Of a stretch of DNA of 64,000 nucleotides, positions 56,220 to 64,000 are shown in pieces. Both the position numbers and the translations under genes were made by a program. Numbering within the stretch: the stretch's first letter is position 1; each line of letters begins with the position of its first letter. Below the pieces are notes generated by a model, which did not search any database, was not told the DNA's origin, and worked only from the letters and a program-made list of their open reading frames with translations. The DNA comes from Cellulomonas sp. Leaf395 (lineage in GTDB: Bacteria; Actinomycetota; Actinomycetes; Actinomycetales; Cellulomonadaceae): the NCBI RefSeq assembly GCF_001424125.1, contig NZ_LMQI01000003.1, forward strand, positions 612,929-676,928, in the 5' to 3' direction.

Positions 56220-58505
56220 GTGGCGACGAGCAAGGGGATCCGGTACCACGACAGCGTGCACACGCACGTCGAGGCGCTCGAGGAGCGGGTGCCCGGGAAG
56301 CCCGCCGAGCTGAAGAAGCTCGCGACCCTCGGCATCGAGACGGTCGGAGACCTGCTGGCCCACTACCCGTGGCGCTACGCCGACTCGCGGGAGGTCACGG
56401 ACATCGCCGGCCTGGCGGTGGGTCGCAACGTCTCGCTCGTCGCGCAGGTGCGCAGCGCGGAGGTCCGGCTGGCGCAGAAGACGGGCAAGCCGCGGGTCGA
56501 GGCCAAGGTCACGGACGGCGCTCGCACCCTCGACCTCGTGATCTTCATGCCGCACCGCGGTGCGGCCGACTTCCACGTCAAGCGCCTGGTGCCAGGGTCG
56601 CTCGGGCTCTTCTCGGGGCAGATCAACGTGTTCAGCGGGCGGCTCCAGCTGGCCAACCCCACGTACGCGATCTTCAGGCACGAGGTCGACGAGGCTGTGG
56701 CGCTCGAGGAGGCCGAGTGGCCGATCCCGATCTACCCGGCGACCGCCGGGCTGGAGTCGGACAAGATCCGAGCAAAGGTGCGGGAGGTCCTGGCGCCCCT
56801 GACCGAGGCAGACGTACCGGACCCCGTGCCGGACGTCGTGCGCGCCGAGCGTCACCTCGCGTCGCGCTGGAGCGCCCTGCGGGGCGTCCACGTCCCGCAG
56901 ACCGAGGACGACTGGCGCAAGGGCCAGGCGCGGCTGCGGTACGAGGAGGCCTTCGTCCTGCAGGTCGAGCTGGCCCGTCGTCGAGCCCACGCGCAGCGCG
57001 AGGAGTCGACAGCCCGCCCGGCCCGGTCTGGGGGGTTGCTGGAGGCCTTCGACGCGCGGTTGCCGTTCGTCCTCACCGACGGGCAGGTCGCCGCAGGGGA
57101 GCAGATCGCCGCCGACCTCGCGCGGTCGCACCCCATGCAGAGGCTGCTCCAGGGGGAGGTCGGCTCGGGCAAGACCGTGGTGGCGCTGCGCGCGATGCTG
57201 CAGGTGGTCGACGCAGGCGGACAGGCGGCGCTGCTGGCGCCCACGTCGGTGCTCGCTGCGCAGCACGTCCGCACGCTGCGTGCGCTGCTGGGGGACCTGG
57301 CCGAGGGTGGTCTGCTGGGCGGCTCGGAGATCGGCACCCGGGTGGCTCTGCTCACCGGCGCGCAGAGCACGGCGGAGCGGCGCAGCAACCTGCTGGAGGC
57401 GGCGAGCGGTCAGGCGGGGATCGTAGTCGGCACGCACGCGCTGCTGTCGGACCCGGTGCAGTTCGCGGACCTCGGGCTCGTGGTCATCGACGAGCAGCAC
57501 AAGTTCGGCGTCGAGCAGCGGGGTCGGTTGCAGGCCAAGGCCGCGAACGCGCCACACCTGCTGGTGACCACCGCCACGCCGATCCCGCGCACGGTGGCGA
57601 TGACGGTGTTCGGCGAGCTGGAGATCTCGGAGCTGCGGCACGTCCCGGCCGGTCGCAGCGGCATCACCACCCACGTGGTCCCGGCCGACAACCGGCCCTG
57701 GATGGACCGGACGTGGAACCGGGTGCGCGAGGAGGTCGAGCGCGGCGGGCGGGCGTTCGTGGTGTGCGCGCGCATCGACGCCGACGATGAGGCCGACGGT
57801 GCTGACGCTGCTGACGGTGCCGAGATGGTCCCCGACGAGCCGGCCACCGTCGGGGAGGCGCAGGCCGCCGCGCAGCGCGCACCCAGGAAGCCGTTGCGCG
57901 CCGTCCTCGAGGTCGCCGAGACGCTGCGGGACGATCCGCGTCTGGGCGGCGCGGCGGTCGGCCTCCTGCACGGGCGCATGACGAGCGAGGAGAAGGACCG
58001 GGCCATCGCGGACTTCACCTCCGGACGCACCCCGGTGCTCGTGTCGACGACGGTCATCGAGGTCGGCGTCGACGTGCCCGCGGCCACGATCATGGTGATC
58101 CTCGACGCTCACGTCTTCGGCCTCTCGCAGCTGCACCAGCTGCGTGGCCGGGTGGGCCGGGGGAGCGCCCCGGGCCTGTGCCTCCTCGTCGCGGACGCTC
58201 CCGAGGGCACCGTCGCCGCCCAGCGGCTGGGTGCGCTGGCAGCGACGACCGACGGGTTCGAGCTGGCGCGCGTCGACCTCGAGCTGCGCAGGGAGGGCGA
58301 CGTCCTGGGCTCGGCGCAGTCCGGGAAGCGCGGCACGCTGCGGTTCCTGCGCATCGTCAGCGACGGTGCGGTCATCGACCGGGCGCGCGACGACGCGCAG
58401 GCACTGGTCGAGACGGACCCGGAGCTGGCCGCGTGGCCGGCGCTGCGTGCCGCGATCGACCTGCAGCTGGCGGACGGGCGCGAGGAGTTCCTCGGCCAGA
58501 GCTGA
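56220..58505 (+). CDS. recG: ATP-dependent DNA helicase RecG
   Basis: Branch-migration helicase for stalled forks and recombination, 761 residues. The wedge/OB domain occupies about 1-200; the helicase core has QGEVGSGKTVVALRAML (Walker A), VVIDEQHKFGVEQR (DEQH box), TATPIPRTVAMTVFG, and QLRGRVGRG. An acidic low-complexity insert of about 40 residues (DADDEADGADAADG near residue 520) interrupts the second RecA domain, as is common in actinobacteria. The start is GTG two bases after the DAK2 stop. Confidence 0.96.
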   Translation: MATSKGIRYHDSVHTHVEALEERVPGKPAELKKLATLGIETVGDLLAHYPWRYADSREVTDIAGLAVGRNVSLVAQVRSAEVRLAQKTGKPRVEAKVTDGARTLDLVIFMPHRGAADFHVKRLVPGSLGLFSGQINVFSGRLQLANPTYAIFRHEVDEAVALEEAEWPIPIYPATAGLESDKIRAKVREVLAPLTEADVPDPVPDVVRAERHLASRWSALRGVHVPQTEDDWRKGQARLRYEEAFVLQVELARRRAHAQREESTARPARSGGLLEAFDARLPFVLTDGQVAAGEQIAADLARSHPMQRLLQGEVGSGKTVVALRAMLQVVDAGGQAALLAPTSVLAAQHVRTLRALLGDLAEGGLLGGSEIGTRVALLTGAQSTAERRSNLLEAASGQAGIVVGTHALLSDPVQFADLGLVVIDEQHKFGVEQRGRLQAKAANAPHLLVTTATPIPRTVAMTVFGELEISELRHVPAGRSGITTHVVPADNRPWMDRTWNRVREEVERGGRAFVVCARIDADDEADGADAADGAEMVPDEPATVGEAQAAAQRAPRKPLRAVLEVAETLRDDPRLGGAAVGLLHGRMTSEEKDRAIADFTSGRTPVLVSTTVIEVGVDVPAATIMVILDAHVFGLSQLHQLRGRVGRGSAPGLCLLVADAPEGTVAAQRLGALAATTDGFELARVDLELRREGDVLGSAQSGKRGTLRFLRIVSDGAVIDRARDDAQALVETDPELAAWPALRAAIDLQLADGREEFLGQS

Positions 58506-58578
58506 GCCGGAACGGAGTCGGAGCGTTGCGTCAGAAAGCTGCGTCGGAGTCACGGCGACCTCGCATACCCTGACGCAC

Positions 58579-59271
58579 GTGCCCAAGAAGCCCGTCATCC
58601 GCGCGCAGGACCTGATCGTCGGCTACGGCGGGGCGCCCGTGTGCGCACCCGTGACATTCACGCTGGCACCCGGAAAGGTCGTCGCCCTCGTCGGCGCCAA
58701 CGGCTCCGGGAAGTCGACGGTGCTCCGGGCCGTGATCGGGTTGCTCGAGCCGTCGGGCGGCACGCTCCGCGTGTTCGACGGCCCCGTCGACGAGCGCGAC
58801 GTCGCGTTCCGCACGAAGGTGGCCAGCGTCCTCGACGACGACGCGTACTTCCCGGGGCTCACCGTCTCCGAGCACCTGTACCTGACTGCCCGCGGGCACG
58901 GCGTGCACGGCGCGCAGGAGGTCGTCGCCGAGCTCCTCGCCGACTTCGGTCTGGCCGACCACGCGCGGTCGCTGCCGGTCGCGCTCTCGTCCGGTCAGCG
59001 TCGCCGGCTCCTGCTCGCCGCGGGCTTCGTCCGACCGCGCTCCCTGCTCGTCCTCGACGAGCCGGAGCAGCGCCTCGACCGCGCGATGCGGGACCGGCTG
59101 GCCGCGCGGATCGTCGCGGAGAAGACCGCGGGTGGTTCCGTGCTCCTGGCGACGCACGACCCCGATCTGCTGCGGGCGGTCGCCGACCGGGCCGTGCACG
59201 TCGCGGACGACGTCACGCGGGTGCTGCCCACCGACCAGGCCGCCGACCTGATCTCGCGGGAGAACCCGTGA
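58579..59271 (+). CDS. ABC transporter ATP-binding protein
   Basis: 230 residues: Walker A GANGSGKST, Q-loop region, signature LSSGQRRRL, Walker B SLLVLDEPEQRLD and H-loop ATHDPDLL. The D-loop reads EQRLD instead of the more common TxGLD. It overlaps the DUF6297 membrane protein gene (GTGA), so the two probably form an exporter. GTG 58579 has TACCCT seven bases upstream, a leaderless start. Confidence 0.93.
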   Translation: MPKKPVIRAQDLIVGYGGAPVCAPVTFTLAPGKVVALVGANGSGKSTVLRAVIGLLEPSGGTLRVFDGPVDERDVAFRTKVASVLDDDAYFPGLTVSEHLYLTARGHGVHGAQEVVAELLADFGLADHARSLPVALSSGQRRRLLLAAGFVRPRSLLVLDEPEQRLDRAMRDRLAARIVAEKTAGGSVLLATHDPDLLRAVADRAVHVADDVTRVLPTDQAADLISRENP

Positions 59272-60881
59272 CCGCGATCGACCACGACGACGAGCCCGTG
59301 GTCCAGCCCTTCGAGGTCGGCGCGGTGCCGTCCGCGAAGAGCATCCGTCGCTTCACGTCCCAGGCGGCGAACGCCCGCGGGGGCGCCAGCCTCGGTTCGT
59401 TGCTGGGCGGCGTCTACTACGCGGTCATCAGCATCGCGATCAGCGTCGGCATCGCGCTGGGCTTCGCCCAGGCGATGCGTACGTCCCTGCCGCCCGCGCC
59501 CGAGGTGGAGGCGCCGCTCTCGCTGAGCCTCGCGACGCTCGTCGTCGTCATCATCGTGGCGCTCGCGGGGGCGCTCCTGTCGCTCGCCGGGCGTCTCGGG
59601 CCCGTCGGTGCCGGGGGAGCGGAGGCGGCCTGGTGGCTCGGGCTGCCGGTCGACCGACGCGGGCTGCTGCGCCCCGCCGCGCGCCGGTTGCCGCTGCTCG
59701 CCGGTTTCGTCGGTGCGATCCTCGTCGCGCTCCTGGACGCCGGGCTGCTCGCCGACCCGGGTCTGCGCGTCGTCCGAGTCGCGTCCACCGCGGCCCTGGT
59801 CGCGGCGGGGATCGTCCTGCTCGCGGCCGTGGGACAGTCGGCGAGCGTGTCGCGGCGCTCCATCGCGCTCGCCGGCGACGTCCTGCTCTTCCTCGCCCCG
59901 GTCGCAGCCGTGGTCCTCGCGCGGGTCGGCTGGTCCGTCGACGAGGTGCCCACTGCGCCGTGGTGGTTCGTGGTCGGACTCGTGCCCGTGGTCGTCGTGC
60001 TCGCGGTCGTCGTCGACCGTCGGCTCGGCCGCATCCCGTCGCGGACCCTGGTGGAGAGCGGGTCGGTGGCCTCGCAGGCTGTGGGCGCGGTGGTCTCGAT
60101 GGACTCGCGCGAGCTCGGTCGGGCGCTGACCGACGGGGCCGCTGCACCGGTGCGCCGGTGGATCTCGCCGCTGAGCACGGCTCGCGGTCCGGTGTCCGCG
60201 CTGATCACGGCCGACCTGGTGGTGCTGAGACGCTCGGCGCGGCACATGGTGCAGCTCGTCGTCGCGGCGCTGGTGCCCGTCCTGGTCAGCACCGTGCCGC
60301 AGCTCGCCAGCCCGGTCGGTGTGCTGCTCGCCCTGCTGATCGCCGGCTCCGTCGCGACGAGCGCAACCGCTGAGGGCGCCCGGCGCGCCGAGATGGCGCC
60401 GATCCTGGACCGTCTGCTGCCGATCGACGCCAAGACCGTCCGCCGCCTGCGCATGGTCGTACCGGCCGCGGCGATGCTGCTGTGGTCGGTCGTCGCGTTC
60501 GCGGCGGTCGGCCGGTGGGCGTCCGACGTGCCCGGCTGGGTCGCGCTCGGGATCGCCTCGACGCCCGTGTGGGCGGCGGCGGCCGTGCGCGGCAGCTACC
60601 GGCCCGCCCCGAACTGGGGCGGTCCGCTCGTATCGACGCCGATGGGCGCGCTGCCCACCGGGGTGGCCACCGTGCTCGCCCGCGGGCCGGACCTCGTCAT
60701 CCTCGGCCTGCTGCCGGTGTGGATCGCGGTGCTGCTCCGGACCGTGAACGCACCCCTGCTCTACTCGCAGATCGTCCTGTCGGTCATCGCCGTGGCGATC
60801 GCCTCGTCCATCCGGACGCGGTCGCTCATGGAGACCCTGATGGACGCGCAGGAGCAGGAGCGGGCCGGAGCGCGCCGGTGA
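59268..60881 (+). CDS. DUF6297 family membrane protein, partner of the ABC ATPase
   Basis: 537 residues with about 12 hydrophobic helices, beginning with a soluble stretch VGAVPSAKSIRRFTSQ. The GLPVDRRGLLRPAARRLPLLAG motif resembles the coupling helix region of ABC-2 permeases that begins each half. The substrate is unknown. It is coupled to the ATPase upstream and to rsmD downstream by GTGA overlaps. Confidence 0.82.
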   Translation: MTAIDHDDEPVVQPFEVGAVPSAKSIRRFTSQAANARGGASLGSLLGGVYYAVISIAISVGIALGFAQAMRTSLPPAPEVEAPLSLSLATLVVVIIVALAGALLSLAGRLGPVGAGGAEAAWWLGLPVDRRGLLRPAARRLPLLAGFVGAILVALLDAGLLADPGLRVVRVASTAALVAAGIVLLAAVGQSASVSRRSIALAGDVLLFLAPVAAVVLARVGWSVDEVPTAPWWFVVGLVPVVVVLAVVVDRRLGRIPSRTLVESGSVASQAVGAVVSMDSRELGRALTDGAAAPVRRWISPLSTARGPVSALITADLVVLRRSARHMVQLVVAALVPVLVSTVPQLASPVGVLLALLIAGSVATSATAEGARRAEMAPILDRLLPIDAKTVRRLRMVVPAAAMLLWSVVAFAAVGRWASDVPGWVALGIASTPVWAAAAVRGSYRPAPNWGGPLVSTPMGALPTGVATVLARGPDLVILGLLPVWIAVLLRTVNAPLLYSQIVLSVIAVAIASSIRTRSLMETLMDAQEQERAGARR

Positions 60882-61435
60882 CGCGGATCGTCGCAGGGAC
60901 GGTCGGCGGTCGCGTCCTGCAGGTCCCGCGCGCGGGCACCCGCCCGACGAGCGAGCGCGTCCGGGAGGCGCTGTTCTCCCGCCTGGAGCACCTCGACGTG
61001 GTCGACGGCGCCCGAGTGCTCGACCTGTACGCCGGCTCGGGGGCGCTCGGCATCGAGGCCGCGAGCCGTGGGGCCGCGCACGTCACGCTGGTCGAGTCCG
61101 CGCGCGACGCCGCCGACGTCTGCCGCCGCAACGTGACCACGCTCGGACTGGCGGCCACGGTGCAGGTGGTCGCGGAGAAGGCGGAACGGTTCACCCAGCG
61201 TGCGACTGTCGCGCCCTGGGACCTGGTGCTGATCGACCCGCCGTACGACCTTGCGGAGGACGACCTGGCCGGGGTGCTGGCCGGGGTCACGCCCGCGCTC
61301 ACGGCACACGCGGTGGTCGTGGTGGAGCGGGCGTCACGCACCCGGGAGCCGACGTGGCCACCGGCTATGGTCCGGTTCGACCGACGGGCCTACGGGGACA
61401 CCATCATGTGGTTCGCGGAGCTCCCCGAGTCGTGA
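60878..61435 (+). CDS. rsmD: 16S rRNA (guanine(966)-N(2))-methyltransferase RsmD
   Basis: Methylates G966 of 16S rRNA. 185 residues; IVAGTVGGRVLQVPRAGTRPTSERVREALFSRL is the family N-terminus, SAM motif VLDLYAGSGALGIEAASRGA, and catalytic motif IDPPYDL. GTGA overlap with the DUF6297 gene. coaD follows, as in many bacteria, after a 298-base gap that holds a broken GNAT gene. Confidence 0.95.
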   Translation: MTRIVAGTVGGRVLQVPRAGTRPTSERVREALFSRLEHLDVVDGARVLDLYAGSGALGIEAASRGAAHVTLVESARDAADVCRRNVTTLGLAATVQVVAEKAERFTQRATVAPWDLVLIDPPYDLAEDDLAGVLAGVTPALTAHAVVVVERASRTREPTWPPAMVRFDRRAYGDTIMWFAELPES

Positions 61436-61667
61436 CCGCGGTGCAGGCCCGTGACCACGGGGCCGTCCGGTCCGGGGGGTGCCGTGCCCGCGACGGCGAA
61501 GCCCATCCGGCGGTAGAACGGCAGGTTCCGTGGATCGGTCGTCCCGAGGTACGTCCCGACGCCGCCCACGCCATCAACGGGTTCGTGCGGTAGGCGCGGG
61601 CCAGGACCGTGCGGACCGCGGGGGAGTCGGCGGCCGACGCGTGGTCGACGACGACGTCGAGAGCCAT
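61390..61667 (-). pseudogene. Internally deleted, frameshifted GNAT acetyltransferase remnant
   Basis: On the minus strand the ATG at 61667 opens a typical GNAT N-terminus ending ARAYRTNPLMAWA. Within about ten codons the frame changes and a GNAT C-terminus appears (YLGTTDPRNLPFYRRMGFAV, then PPGPDGPVVTGLHR), running to a TAG at 61390-61392 inside the rsmD 3' end. The acetyl-CoA loop and roughly 110 residues of the fold are missing at the junction near 61560. It fills the unusual rsmD-coaD gap. Confidence 0.85.
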
Positions 61668-61733
61668 GCCCCGAGGGTAGGGCTGCCGCGCGTTCCGGAT
61701 GGGCGGGACGGGCCGCTGGCCTACCCTGACCAG

Positions 61734-62222
61734 GTGACCACTGCCGTCTGCCCCGGGTCCTTCGACCCGCTCACGCTCGGGCACCTGGATGTCGTCCGGC
61801 GCGCGAGCACGATGTTCGACCAGGTGGTGGTCGGTGTCGCACGGAACTCGTCGAAGGCGTCGCTGCTCCCGGTCGAGGAGCGGGTCGCCCTGGCGCGTGC
61901 GGCGCTCTCGGACCTGGACGGCGTGCGCGTCGAGGCCGTCGACGGGCTGCTCGCCGACTTCGTCCGTACGGTGGGTGCCGTCGCGGTGGTCAAAGGGCTG
62001 CGCGGTGGCGCCGACTTCGACGCCGAGCTGCCGATGGCGCTGATGAACCGGCACCTGTCGGGGGTGGAGACGGTGTTCGTCGTGGGCGACCAGGCGCTGG
62101 CGCACATCGCGTCGTCGCTGGTCAAGGACATCGCGCGCTACGGCGGTCCGATCGACGACCTGGTACCGGAGGGTGTCGCGGAGGCGGTGCGGGCAGCACT
62201 ACGAGGAGGGGACGCAGGATGA
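61734..62222 (+). CDS. coaD: Phosphopantetheine adenylyltransferase
   Basis: Makes dephospho-CoA from phosphopantetheine and ATP. 162 residues; nucleotidyltransferase motif CPGSFDPLTLGHLDVV (TxGH), GLRGGADFDAELPMALMNRHL, and HIASSLVKDIARYGG. TACCCT lies six bases before the GTG, a leaderless start. The stop overlaps the next gene (ATGA). Confidence 0.96.
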   Translation: MTTAVCPGSFDPLTLGHLDVVRRASTMFDQVVVGVARNSSKASLLPVEERVALARAALSDLDGVRVEAVDGLLADFVRTVGAVAVVKGLRGGADFDAELPMALMNRHLSGVETVFVVGDQALAHIASSLVKDIARYGGPIDDLVPEGVAEAVRAALRGGDAG

Positions 62223-62710
62223 CGGAAGAGGACCCGACCACGAGGCCCGAGGGCCTCACCGGCGTGCTGGACGCGATCGCGTCGGCGGTGGCGAACGCCC
62301 GGGCGATGCCGATGTCGTCGTCGGTGCTGGTGAACCGCGCCGAGCTGCTGGACCTGGTGGACCAGGCACGGGACGTGCTGCCCAGCCAGCTCTCGCGGGC
62401 CGACGAGGTGCTGGCCGACGCGGACACCGCCCGGTCGGTCGCCCAGGCGGACGCTGACGCGCTGCTGGCGCAGGCGCGCGCGCAGGCGGCGGCCCTCGTC
62501 GACCGGGAGGCCGTGGTCGTCGCTGCGCAGGAGCGCGCCGCGGAGCTGGTCGCGCAGGCCGAGCAGGTGGCCGAGGGCCTCCAGCGGGACGCCGACGACT
62601 ACTGCGACCGTCGGCTGGCGGACTTCGAGATCGACCTGGGCAAGGTGCTGAGCCAGGTGCAGGCGGGTCGCGCGAAGCTCGCGGGCCGGCTGGGCGTCGA
62701 CGACGCGTGA
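62219..62710 (+). CDS. sepIVA: SepIVA-like coiled-coil septation protein
   Basis: 163 residues, mostly alanine/arginine/glutamate-rich coiled coil (about 55-140), with an N-terminal region AIASAVANARAMPMSSSVLVNRAELLDLVDQARDVLP and a conserved end DYCDRRLADFEIDLGKVLSQVQAGRAKL. This matches mycobacterial SepIVA (Rv2927c), a DivIVA-related septation factor next to the DUF177 protein and rnc, the order seen here. It is shorter than the mycobacterial protein. Coupled to coaD by ATGA. Confidence 0.78.
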   Translation: MTEEDPTTRPEGLTGVLDAIASAVANARAMPMSSSVLVNRAELLDLVDQARDVLPSQLSRADEVLADADTARSVAQADADALLAQARAQAAALVDREAVVVAAQERAAELVAQAEQVAEGLQRDADDYCDRRLADFEIDLGKVLSQVQAGRAKLAGRLGVDDA

Positions 62711-62768
62711 GGTGCAGCGTCGACGAGAGCTGACCGCCGGGGTGAGACCTGCGCCACTCCTGATGGAT

Positions 62769-62798
62769 TTGGGTGGCTCCTGACCTGTGCCGTAGAGT
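62769..62798 (+). promoter_or_regulatory. Promoter of the DUF177-rpmF-rnc operon
   Basis: TTGGGT (62769-62774) and TAGAGT (62793-62798) are 18 bases apart. Transcription near 62805 would leave a leader of about 50 bases before the DUF177 gene. The region 62711-62768 holds nothing I recognise. Confidence 0.65.
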
Positions 62799-62854
62799 TA
62801 TCCGTTGGTTCTGCCGCTCATGGCTGGACCGAGATCAACGAGGGGACCCTGGCC

Positions 62855-63433
62855 GTGCCGCGCCCTGTTCACCTCGATCCCCGTTCGCCGTTCGTGCTCG
62901 ATTCGCACGAGCTCGGTCGACGTCCGGGATCGACGAGGACCGTGCAGCGCACCGTGGGTGCCCCGGAAGATCTCGGTACGGATGTGATCGGCGTCCCCAC
63001 CGGGACCGACATCGAGCTGGATCTGCGGCTCGAGGCGGTCATGGAGGGGGTCCTGGTCACCGGATCCGTCCGTGGTCGGGCGATCGGGGAGTGCGTGCGC
63101 TGCCTGGGTGAGGTCGTCGAGGATGTCGACGTCTCGCTCACGGAGCTGTACGTGTATCCCGAGCGCGCGGCCGTCGCGGTCGAGGACGGCGACGACGAGG
63201 AGGACGTGCGCGAGCTCGAGGGCGACCTGGTCGACCTGGAACCTGCGCTGCGGGACACGGTCGTGCCGGCTCTGCCGTTCCAGCCGCTGTGCCGTCCCGA
63301 CTGCCCCGGTCTGTGCTCCGAGTGTGGCGCGCGGCTGGCGGACGACCCTGACCACTCGCATGAGACGCTTGACCCCCGCTGGTCCGCCCTGAGCGGCCTG
63401 CTGGGTTCGAACGACGAGACGAAAGAGAGCTAG
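62855..63433 (+). CDS. DUF177 domain protein (YceD-like)
   Basis: 192 residues. It has VLDSHELGRRPGSTRTVQRTV near the start, the CVRCLGEV pair, and a C-terminal zinc-like cluster CRPDCPGLCSECGARLADDPDH, followed by DPRWSAL, which is the family end. DUF177 proteins are needed for 23S rRNA accumulation and sit upstream of rpmF. GTG start with GAGGGG upstream. rpmF follows after two bases. Confidence 0.88.
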   Translation: MPRPVHLDPRSPFVLDSHELGRRPGSTRTVQRTVGAPEDLGTDVIGVPTGTDIELDLRLEAVMEGVLVTGSVRGRAIGECVRCLGEVVEDVDVSLTELYVYPERAAVAVEDGDDEEDVRELEGDLVDLEPALRDTVVPALPFQPLCRPDCPGLCSECGARLADDPDHSHETLDPRWSALSGLLGSNDETKES

Positions 63434-63435
63434 CC

Positions 63436-63633
63436 GTGGCTGTTCCGAAGCGCAAGATGTCGCGCAGCAACACCCGTGCGCGTCGGTCGCAGTGGAAGAC
63501 CACTGCCACGACGCTCCACACGTGCCCGCAGTGCAAGGCCAACAAGATGCCGCACACGGCGTGCCCGTCGTGCGGTGCCTACAAGGGCCGTGCCTACGCC
63601 GAGGCCGTGCGTACCGAGTTCGAGGTTCGCTGA
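63436..63633 (+). CDS. rpmF: 50S ribosomal protein L32, zinc-binding form
   Basis: 65 residues: AVPKRKMSRSNTRARRSQWK start, and the CxxC pairs HTCPQCKANKMPHTACPSCG that bind zinc. GTG start two bases after the DUF177 stop. It belongs to the conserved DUF177-rpmF-rnc order. Confidence 0.97.
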   Translation: MAVPKRKMSRSNTRARRSQWKTTATTLHTCPQCKANKMPHTACPSCGAYKGRAYAEAVRTEFEVR

Positions 63634-63692
63634 CCTGAGGCTCGTGGGCGACGCGCCCCCGCTGTGGAGCATTCGATGACCGGAGGACCGGC

Positions 63693-64000
63693 GTGAGTGC
63701 CGCGGCAGAGCTCCTGCACGAGAAGCTCGGGGTCCACCTGGACCCCGAGCTTCTTGTGCTTGCCCTGACGCACCGCTCGTTCGCGCACGAGGCCGGGGGG
63801 ATCCCCACCAACGAGCGGCTCGAGTTCCTCGGGGACGCGGTGCTCGGGCTGGTGGTCACAGAGTCGCTATATCGCGCGCACCCGGAGCTGCCCGAGGGTG
63901 CGCTCGCGAAGATGCGGGCCGCCACGGTGTCCCAGCGTGCACTGGCGCTCGTCGCGCGTGACCTCGACCTCGGCAGCTACGTGCTGCTGGGCAAGGGGGA
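63693..64000 (+). CDS. rnc: Ribonuclease III, N-terminal part (cut by window end)
   Basis: Double-stranded RNA endonuclease for rRNA and mRNA processing. The first 102 residues are present, including [13 protein letters not shown] and the catalytic signature [18 protein letters not shown]. The dsRNA-binding domain is beyond the window. GTG start with GGAGG seven to eight bases upstream; a six-codon frame ATG at 63676 ends on the GTGA of the start. Confidence 0.95.
   Translation, partial: MSAAAELLHEKLGVHLDPELLVLALTHRSFAHEAGGIPTNERLEFLGDAVLGLVVTESLYRAHPELPEGALAKMRAATVSQRALALVARDLDLGSYVLLGKG

Noticed and set aside
55755..58598. Minus-strand open frame of 947 codons over the DAK2 gene and recG
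   Set aside because: Antisense shadow of RecG, which has all helicase motifs.

Overview
The window is a single high-GC stretch of core actinobacterial chromosome. It most resembles a Cellulomonas-like member of the Micrococcales; this is judged from gene content only, since no database search was possible. The supporting markers are a WhiB regulator, MtrA-MtrB-LpqB, an Rv3235-family protein, a lysine-tailed HU protein, a SepIVA-like coiled-coil protein, frequent GTG starts, ATGA/GTGA stop-start overlaps and many leaderless genes. There is no rRNA, CRISPR array, insertion sequence or prophage.

Layout. 1-3.3 kb (minus strand): cell-surface glycan genes (acyltransferase cut by the window edge, rfbA, FkbM methyltransferase, TIGR03089 protein). 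3.3-14.6 kb: the conserved whiB to ahcY neighbourhood, with a giant membrane glycosyltransferase, DUF5719 protein, WbbL-like rhamnosyltransferase, degenerate metallopeptidase-like protein, DUF3499, a small zinc-ribbon protein, phosphomannomutase, Trm112-like protein and adenosylhomocysteinase. 14.6-23 kb: RDD and SpoIIM membrane proteins, a winged-helix protein, and a five-gene overlapping minus-strand operon ending in MoxR ATPase and DUF58. 23-34 kb: mtrA-mtrB-lpqB, ComF-like, hpf, a second winged-helix protein, EamA transporter, secA. 34-41 kb: Rv3235/LysM pair, APC permease, an orphan CpaB/CpaE-like pair with an HTH protein, DUF6912, then tRNA-Gln and tRNA-Glu. 41-54 kb: IclR regulator divergent from leuCD, HU protein, murA, PlsC-type acyltransferase, gpsA, a trans-sulfuration-type PLP enzyme, ddl, fatty acid desaturase, DUF3515 lipoprotein, thiL, GNAT. 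54-64 kb: rpmB, DAK2/FakA-like protein, recG, ABC ATPase with DUF6297 membrane protein, rsmD, a GNAT pseudogene, coaD, sepIVA-like gene, DUF177, rpmF and the start of rnc.

The unifying theme is the cell envelope: nucleotide sugars and glycosyl transfer, peptidoglycan precursors (murA, ddl), phospholipid synthesis and desaturation, Sec export, and envelope sensing by MtrAB-LpqB. Much of the rest serves translation and ribosomes (hpf, rsmD, L28, L32, Trm112, tRNAs).

The clearest cross-window signal is regulatory. At least fifteen genes have a TANNNT -10 hexamer 6-8 bases upstream of the start codon with no Shine-Dalgarno sequence, so they are probably translated from leaderless mRNAs. This signal helps choose several start codons. 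The least explained items are the MoxR membrane operon, the orphan SAF/CpaE pair, the LysM-Rv3235 pair, the ABC-DUF6297 pair and the structured leader upstream of ahcY.
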